A stretch of 64,000 nt of DNA, from the NCBI GenBank assembly GCA_020062545.1, contig JAGUWD010000018.1, forward strand, positions 29,822 to 93,821, given 5' to 3'. Of this stretch, positions 58,498 through 64,000 are shown piece by piece. A program made the translations under genes and the position numbers. This DNA is from Thermodesulfovibrionales bacterium. Lineage in GTDB: Bacteria > Nitrospirota > Thermodesulfovibrionia > Thermodesulfovibrionales > Dissulfurispiraceae. Position 1 is the first letter of the stretch; every line of letters starts with the position of its first letter. The notes below the pieces were generated by a model. The model saw only the letters and a program-made list of their open reading frames with translations. It was not told the origin of the DNA and made no database searches.

Positions 58498-61238
58498 GTC
58501 TCCGGCAGGTCTGTAAAAATCGCATCGTCATACGACACATCGGCAACGAATAAGTCATCAAAGTTCTGAGTCCTGTTGAGAATCCCGTTTGCTTTGCTGT
58601 CGTTTTTATTCTGTACGGTGCTCTCCTCGCCGAGCCATTCCCGAAGCGCGGCGGTATTGCTGTTGTCTGTCGAACTGTTGGATGATGACGAAGAGGAAGA
58701 TGAGGAAGAACTGTTCGACGAGCGTCCGGGATGAGGATTCTGTTCATTTGCTCGGAGATACGGGTAGGATACATATGAACCGCTGTCAATATTCCATGTG
58801 TTTGTGAAATCCCAGCCTGAAAAACTCGCCTGCTGTTTCATCTGGCTGGTGGTCAATCCTGTGCAGCCGGAGTCGCTCCCTGAACCCACGCAATTTGATT
58901 TGCCAGATGTCTGCGTGTTCCAGTAGGAATTGGTGATTGTGCTATCATAAACATTCCAGCCCACTAGTCCGCCGACATAGTCGTTGCCGCTTATGCTGCC
59001 TGTGTTATAGGAATTGCTTATCGTGCCGTTGTCGTTATACCCCACCAATCCGCCGGCAAACTGATATGTAACAGTCACACTGCCAGTGTTGTATGAATCA
59101 GTGATGGCGCCATTGTTGTAGCCGACCAGTCCGCCCCCATAGGAGTAGGCCGTGACCGTGCCCGTGCTGTAGGAGTCGCTGATTGTGCCGTCGTTCTGCC
59201 CGGCCAGGCCGCCGATGTAACGCTGACCCGGATTGTTCGCCGTGACGCTGCCGGTGGCGTAGGAGCCCGTCGTCGTGCCACCATTTAATCCGACCAGCCC
59301 GCCGATATACCAGTTGGTGCCGCTGACGTCGCCCGTGCCGTACGAATTGCTGATTGTGCCGGTGTTGTATCCCACCAGCCCGCCGACGGAGTTATTGCCG
59401 CTGACGCTGCCCGTTGCATAGGAATTGCCGACCGTGTTCCCGCTTCTTCCGACCAATCCGCCAATCATGTGGTTGGCGCCTGTCACGGTTGCGCTCGCGT
59501 AGGCATTGTTTACCGCGCCGTTGTTGTCGCCAACCAGGGCGCCGACACCGCCATTGCCGTTAATGCTGCCGGTAATGCCGACGTTGCGTACATCGCCGTA
59601 TAATGTGCCGAACAGGCCGACATAGCTCGTCCCCGCCCGGTTGATGGTTAGGTTGCTGATGGTGTGACCCAGGCCGTTGAACCGCCCGGTGAACGGCGTC
59701 GCGTTGTTCCCCACCGGCTCGAAGCCCGCGCCCGCGTTCCAGCCCGATGTCACCGAAGCGTCAATATTGCTGCCCAGTGCGTAGTTACCGGGACCGCTGT
59801 TTATTCCCTGTAAATCTGTATCACTGAAGCTGCCCTCGGCGCCCAAACCGTCGAGAACGTAGTAGCTGAGCCCGTTGATGATAAGAAACAGGGTACCGGC
59901 GCGGCCCGGGAAATCCACCCTGCCCTTGAATGTACCGTCAGTATTGAAGCCCACCTTGACTGTGCCGCCCGGCACTGCTCCATCCGCGCCGTTTGCAGTG
60001 GCGGGGTTGAGCTCCAATCTGGACGCGCCGGACGCCGTCATTACTGCATTAATGTTGATGTCGCGCGCAGCAGTAAGTGTAAGCGTGTTCAAGCTCCAAC
60101 TTACAGCGTCATTGACATTTATGTCGCCGCTGCCTGTGGTTGCTCCGTTATTGCTCAGGATGGTTACATTATTGCTGTTGAGATTTGAGGACAAAACTGC
60201 GCCTGTAATATCTCCTCCGCTTGCGGCGATAGTATAGTCGTTCGGGTCTATGAGCCATGTGCCTGTTTTGCCGTATGGCGCATAGGTTGTAATCTTTGCG
60301 TTCTCGTCTATCTTTACCTTTGCGGCAGATGTCTCTATAAACCCTCCGTCTCCGCCGTCAAGAGCCGATGCGTCCAGCGTGCCTCCGACTTTGATTGAAT
60401 TACTCTCCATGCCGCCAAGAAGTTTGATAACCCCGTTTTTGTTCTCTATTGTTCTTGCCTCTATGACTCCTTCGTTGTTGATGACGGTCTTGAACAAGTC
60501 CCCTGCCGCCTTTGCAGAGAGTATCACTTCTCCGCCGTTTGCTGTAATTACGCCTTTGTTCGTTATGCCTGCCGCGCTCTCAATTACTCCTTTATCAATC
60601 GTAAATCCGATGAGGTCGTTGCCCGCAAAGTTGAGGGTTACTCCGTCTGAGGAAGCCATATATGTCTTGCCGAGATTAGATGTAATATTCCCCTCATTCG
60701 TTATCGACGGAGAGATAAGGACTACATAGCCTCCGTTATTTGCTGTTATGTTCCCTAAATTCGTTATTGCCGATAGCCCATTGCCTATCGCCTCTTGCTT
60801 GAAAATATACTTCCCATTCATAAAATCTTCGTTGCCTATATTCAATGTTGACAATAAAAGCCCGCCTACATTGATTTTCGCTCCGTTACCCACCAAAATG
60901 CCGTTAGGGTTTATTACCCATACCTGTCCGTTGGCCGAGATCTGCCCGTAGATGTATGAAGGGTCGGCTCCGATTACCCTATTTAAAGATATTGAGCTGC
61001 TTGATGGCTGAGAATACTGCACTTTTTCGTTTGCCGCTATTGAGTATCCCTGCCAGTTGATAATGCTTTTGTCGGTGCTCTGGTTGATGTGCATTGTGGT
61101 CGAGTTTGGCTGTGTGATAGTGGAGTTTCCTCCGACCACTGTGCCGCCCTGCGGCAAGGCATGGACGCTCTGCGAAATGAGCATAAATACGATAAGCATA
61201 ATGCTTATTATTCTGATTTTAAATCTGTTTATTTTCAT
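58476..61238 (-). CDS. Two-partner secretion exoprotein (TpsA, filamentous hemagglutinin-like)
   Basis: The 920-residue protein has a signal peptide (ISIMLIVFMLISQSVHALPQ), a TPS secretion domain with SIINWQGYSI, VIGADPSYIYGQISANG and NPNGI motifs, then GTWLIDPNDYTI, a run of GLUG-type repeats (GGLVGYN...ISNSYGTGDVSG; about 8 units), the WNTQTSGKSNCVG end piece, a serine-rich stretch and a tail ending PETCILECK. It would be secreted by the adjacent TpsB and act as a surface adhesin. The GLUG region is GC-rich compared with the TPS domain. The two C-terminal cysteines resemble the anchor in HMW1. Confidence 0.9.
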   Translation of the reverse strand: MKINRFKIRIISIMLIVFMLISQSVHALPQGGTVVGGNSTITQPNSTTMHINQSTDKSIINWQGYSIAANEKVQYSQPSSSSISLNRVIGADPSYIYGQISANGQVWVINPNGILVGNGAKINVGGLLLSTLNIGNEDFMNGKYIFKQEAIGNGLSAITNLGNITANNGGYVVLISPSITNEGNITSNLGKTYMASSDGVTLNFAGNDLIGFTIDKGVIESAAGITNKGVITANGGEVILSAKAAGDLFKTVINNEGVIEARTIENKNGVIKLLGGMESNSIKVGGTLDASALDGGDGGFIETSAAKVKIDENAKITTYAPYGKTGTWLIDPNDYTIAASGGDITGAVLSSNLNSNNVTILSNNGATTGSGDINVNDAVSWSLNTLTLTAARDININAVMTASGASRLELNPATANGADGAVPGGTVKVGFNTDGTFKGRVDFPGRAGTLFLIINGLSYYVLDGLGAEGSFSDTDLQGINSGPGNYALGSNIDASVTSGWNAGAGFEPVGNNATPFTGRFNGLGHTISNLTINRAGTSYVGLFGTLYGDVRNVGITGSINGNGGVGALVGDNNGAVNNAYASATVTGANHMIGGLVGRSGNTVGNSYATGSVSGNNSVGGLVGYNTGTISNSYGTGDVSGTNWYIGGLVGLNGGTTTGSYATGSVTANNPGQRYIGGLAGQNDGTISDSYSTGTVTAYSYGGGLVGYNNGAITDSYNTGSVTVTYQFAGGLVGYNDNGTISNSYNTGSISGNDYVGGLVGWNVYDSTITNSYWNTQTSGKSNCVGSGSDSGCTGLTTSQMKQQASFSGWDFTNTWNIDSGSYVSYPYLRANEQNPHPGRSSNSSSSSSSSSSSNSSTDNSNTAALREWLGEESTVQNKNDSKANGILNRTQNFDDLFVADVSYDDAIFTDLPETCILECK

Positions 61239-61249
61239 ATTTCCTCCTA

Positions 61250-62950
61250 CTAAAACGCTATCGTCGCCTGCATGTAGGTCATTGAATTGCCGGCATTGAA
61301 TTTTCCTTTTATCTCCGGCACAGCCCAGTCCATCCTCAATGAAAAGTATTTGCCTTCATAAAGCCTTATGCCAATTCCTATGCCTGTGAGATAGTCGTCT
61401 TTGTTCTCACCGGGCTGCACATCGTTTCTGTAAACCCCGCCGTGATCGGCAAACAGGACAAGTTTGATAGCGTCGCCGATCTTACGGTCCAATATCTTTT
61501 TCTCAGGAAAGAGAGGCGATATATGAAGCTCTGCCCCCAAAAGATAGCCGCTGTCTCCTCCATAAAGGGACGGTTTGAATCCCCTTACAGTGCCTATGCC
61601 TCCTATATAAAACTGTTCTGCCGAGAATAATGCGTCTCCGCTTATCTGCCACGAGCCTCTGAGAATGATGTGGCTGTAATCGCTTATCCTCTGAACTCTC
61701 ACAAGGTCGAGGGTGTATTTGCTGAATTGCCCGTCTGCATTGAGCCTGCTTGAGTCTGAGTCGTTTCTGCCGTTTCCACCGAGGAAGTCTCTTATGCCTT
61801 GATAGTAGTTGAAACCTATGATGTTTCTTCCCTGAAGGGCGTCGAAGAAGTCGTAGTTAATCGAGGCATTGAATACTCTTATGTTGTCTTTGGATCTCAG
61901 GTTGTCGAGCATGTAGTCGTAGACATCTTTGTATTCAAAGCCCGCTCTTATGTTTAATGTTTTGTCTCTCTGCCTTATGAGGGGATGGATTGCGTATACG
62001 CCTGCTACATGTGCCTTGCCGTGTATATTGAGAATGGTATATTGCTCTCCAGCCTCGTATATGCTATTTGCATAATAAAGTCCGAGCTTTGTGCCGTTGT
62101 AGTCCAGAGGGATCAGATATTCGAGCCTTCCATAGGAGAGTTTGTCTATGTCAATCCTGTCAAGTCCTGTCAGTCCCCTGAACATAAGGTAGTCTCCGCT
62201 TGTTGCGAGATTGCCTATGTTGAGGTTTATTCCTGCACGGTGTTTGCTTATTGTGCTTGAGCCGAAGTTGTCGTAGGTTATGCTGCCGGATACCGGGAAT
62301 TCGTCTTTGGCAGAGGCTGCTATGTCTGCTGTAGCAGGCTCTTTTCCGGCTTTTAAAGATGTCTTTACATTCAATTGTGGATTGTCGTTGAGGATTAGCA
62401 ATTGTCTTTCGAGTACCTGTTCTTTTAGGGATGGGTCTTTTCTCGTTTTTTCAAGATGCTTTTGTATGAATCCGGTGGAGTAATGTTTGTTGCCCGACAC
62501 TAAGATGTCTCCTATTTTGCCTTCTATTACTTTTATGCCTACTATGCCGTCTTTGATGTCCTGTGCGGGGATGTATGCATAGGCTATTATGTAGCCTTTC
62601 TTGCGGTATTCGTTTGTTATCGCTTCTCCAACTGCACTTATTTCAGAAAGGGTGAGTTCTTTGTTTTGGTGCGGTTTAATTATGGCATTGATAATCTCTT
62701 CGCTGATAATCGCTGCCCCCTGCACTGTGAACTTTTTTACAAATATCTTTTCATCTTTTATCTCAACCTTAACCTTGTCCTTAACCTTTTCTTCTTCTAT
62801 GACAGGTTTTTCTTCGGGTATTTTTTCCGGAATAAGTTCTTTCCTTTCCATTTGCTGCAATACCTCGCCGCTTTTATCCTGTGAAAGGGCTGGTGTTGAC
62901 AGCGCAAAGAATATTGCCGCAATGATAATTATGCCCGGAGCGTTTTTCAT
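61250..62950 (-). CDS. Two-partner secretion transporter (TpsB, ShlB/FhaC type)
   Basis: The outer-membrane protein has a signal peptide (MKNAPGIIIIAAIFFALSTP), two POTRA domains (FVKKFTVQGAAIISEEIINA; VIEGKIGDILVSGNKHYS) and a beta-barrel with the VRGFKPSLYGGDSGYLLG lid-type motif. It exports the downstream TpsA. I choose the ATG at 62950, six bases after GGTGGTGGAG; ATGs at 62956 and 62977 are less likely. It is divergent from a LuxR-type regulator. Confidence 0.9.
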   Translation of the reverse strand: MKNAPGIIIIAAIFFALSTPALSQDKSGEVLQQMERKELIPEKIPEEKPVIEEEKVKDKVKVEIKDEKIFVKKFTVQGAAIISEEIINAIIKPHQNKELTLSEISAVGEAITNEYRKKGYIIAYAYIPAQDIKDGIVGIKVIEGKIGDILVSGNKHYSTGFIQKHLEKTRKDPSLKEQVLERQLLILNDNPQLNVKTSLKAGKEPATADIAASAKDEFPVSGSITYDNFGSSTISKHRAGINLNIGNLATSGDYLMFRGLTGLDRIDIDKLSYGRLEYLIPLDYNGTKLGLYYANSIYEAGEQYTILNIHGKAHVAGVYAIHPLIRQRDKTLNIRAGFEYKDVYDYMLDNLRSKDNIRVFNASINYDFFDALQGRNIIGFNYYQGIRDFLGGNGRNDSDSSRLNADGQFSKYTLDLVRVQRISDYSHIILRGSWQISGDALFSAEQFYIGGIGTVRGFKPSLYGGDSGYLLGAELHISPLFPEKKILDRKIGDAIKLVLFADHGGVYRNDVQPGENKDDYLTGIGIGIRLYEGKYFSLRMDWAVPEIKGKFNAGNSMTYMQATIAF

Positions 62951-63042
62951 TTTCATCTCCACCACCTTGGTATACATAATTTGTGCAACAGGCGCTTATA
63001 CATTTTTTTTATTGATAATAATTCAGATGTGTGCTATTCTCA

Positions 63043-63060
63043 ATTCGCCTTTAGGCGAAT
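63043..63060. promoter_or_regulatory. Palindrome between the TpsB and LuxR-type genes
   Basis: ATTCGCC and GGCGAAT pair around TTTA. It lies in the divergent spacer, about 66 bases before the LuxR-type start, and may be an operator. Confidence 0.4.
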
Positions 63061-63124
63061 ATCCCATCCGCAGCTGCTTTCTTGCTTTCTATAACCTGCA
63101 GCGCGGGAAAGGAAAGTCGTTCTT

Positions 63125-63970
63125 ATGCTGCGGCTGTCACACAGTGACCTGCAATCTCTTCAAAACTGCATCAGGGAGATTTATTCCGATTTGAACCTTG
63201 ATGAATGGCATTCCCGCCTTTTATCTGTCATTTCAAAGGCAATCCCTTCAGAACTCATTAACTACAGTGAAATCAACCCGCTGAAGCAAGAATACATCCG
63301 CTTCATTGAGATGCCTTCAAAGTATATTTCCCTCAAAGACATCCCCATTTTTGCAGAATATATGCACGAGCACCCTACTATCAGCCTTTTATATCCCGAG
63401 CAGATGCTGAAACGTCCACTCAAGGATTGCATCAAAGACCGGGGACGGCTCGATTATGTCCTCTCTCCCGAATGTCAGGCGGTAAAACTCTCCGACTTTC
63501 TTACAAACAACCAGTTCCGCAGGCTCAGGCTTTACAACGAGTTTTTCCGGAAATACGATATTGAATACCAGATGGTTGTGCCCATTTCGCACCACCCTTC
63601 CACGCTTACAGGCATTGTTCTTAATCGGAATGGGAAGGATTTTTCCGAACAGGATAGGCTGATGCTGAATATCCTTGCCCCGCACATCGTTCAGGCATAT
63701 AAAAATGCAAAGACAGTATCGGCTATACAATTGAATGTTCGAGCATCAGCAGAGACTCAGGCAGGGGCGATAGACAGCCTGACTTTAAGGGAAGCAGAGG
63801 TGCTGCATTGGGTGGCTCAGGGGAAGGACAATGCGACTATCGCTGCCATTATGCAGATAAGGATATGCACTGTTAAAAAACACTTGGAGAATATATTTGC
63901 GAAACTCGGCGTGGAAAACAGGGTTGCTGCTGCAAGGATTATTATGGAGAATAATAAGTCGGATGGGTAG
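63125..63970 (+). CDS. LuxR-family transcriptional regulator
   Basis: The 281-residue protein has an unrecognised N-terminal sensing region (about 1-200) and a C-terminal LuxR HTH (LTLREAEVLHWVAQGKDNAT, VKKHLENIFAKLGVENRVAA). No receiver domain or autoinducer-binding signature is evident. It is divergent from the two-partner secretion operon and is its likely regulator. It ends 30 bases before the window edge. Confidence 0.88.
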   Translation: MLRLSHSDLQSLQNCIREIYSDLNLDEWHSRLLSVISKAIPSELINYSEINPLKQEYIRFIEMPSKYISLKDIPIFAEYMHEHPTISLLYPEQMLKRPLKDCIKDRGRLDYVLSPECQAVKLSDFLTNNQFRRLRLYNEFFRKYDIEYQMVVPISHHPSTLTGIVLNRNGKDFSEQDRLMLNILAPHIVQAYKNAKTVSAIQLNVRASAETQAGAIDSLTLREAEVLHWVAQGKDNATIAAIMQIRICTVKKHLENIFAKLGVENRVAAARIIMENNKSDG

Positions 63971-64000
63971 ATACTATTTCAAAAAGATACTTGCCGCATA

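Noticed and set aside
1..64000. CRISPR arrays
   Set aside because: No regular short direct repeats with unique spacers and no cas genes were seen.

Overview
This 64 kb window looks like a chromosomal segment of an anaerobic, autotrophic or acetogenic-type bacterium, probably an uncultivated Nitrospirota (Thermodesulfovibrio-like) or a deep-branching Desulfobacterota. That placement is inferred from gene content: a bacterial-type Wood-Ljungdahl (reductive acetyl-CoA) carbonyl branch, multiheme cytochromes c, heme-binding sensor kinases, a DsrC-like protein, and an oxidative-stress set typical of anaerobes. Base composition is moderate, with several distinctly GC-richer patches.

Layout. (1) 1-3.6 kb, minus strand: one-carbon/folate genes (metV fragment, folD, folE, 5-formyl-THF cyclo-ligase, cooC), interrupted twice by a structured interspersed repeat. 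(2) 3.7-7.4 kb: argD-argF, converging on a heme-containing histidine kinase. (3) 7.7-12 kb: an HTH regulator, rpiB-glyA-nrdR, a MITE-like element, tRNA-Gln and tRNA-Glu, and an amino-acid dehydrogenase. (4) 12-17.2 kb: a PhnD-like lipoprotein, heme sensor kinase and NtrC-type regulator, followed by an octaheme cytochrome behind a clear sigma-54 promoter. (5) 17.3-21.4 kb, minus: scpA, hisG and an NfnB/NfnA-type pair separated by a third repeat copy. (6) 21.5-35.5 kb, minus: a NuoG/F/E-like NADH module (NuoF carries a CBS pair) followed by CODH/ACS genes acsA(cooS), acsB, acsC, acsD, acsE and a second cooC. (7) 35.6-38.2 kb, minus: a decayed type I restriction locus with a toxin-antitoxin pair, and a HAD phosphatase. 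(8) 38.3-43.5 kb, plus: mtnP, apt, a polA gene split into two ORFs, and a lysine-rich DUF4912 protein. (9) 43.5-47.4 kb: a cold-shock gene and DEAD-box helicase with leader and intergenic terminators, small genes, the fourth repeat copy, tRNA-Leu and a ribbon-helix-helix gene with twin operators. (10) 47.4-55 kb: a 2-oxoacid:ferredoxin oxidoreductase, ZIP transporter, cytochrome c, an HPF/cold-shock fusion, and a stress operon (encapsulin-type ferritin-like protein, nitroreductase, superoxide dismutase, DsrC-like). (11) 55-64 kb: a two-partner secretion locus (TpsB, TpsA) with two FecR-domain proteins and a divergent LuxR-type regulator; parts of these genes are compositionally mosaic.

How it works together. 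The CODH/ACS proteins make acetyl-CoA from CO2/CO and methyl-THF. FolD and MetV feed the methyl branch, GlyA and the cyclo-ligase link the folate pools, and 2-oxoacid:ferredoxin oxidoreductase, NuoEFG-like and Nfn-like enzymes balance NADH, NADPH and ferredoxin. The heme kinases, NtrC regulator and sigma-54-dependent multiheme cytochrome suggest redox-controlled respiration.

The most unusual features are a four-copy repeat whose helices covary and whose outer stem differs in every copy, a split polA, a group of genes whose extended -10 promoters abut the start codon, a NuoF-CBS fusion, and a cold-shock leader with a built-in terminator. All family assignments come from reading the sequence; no database search was run.
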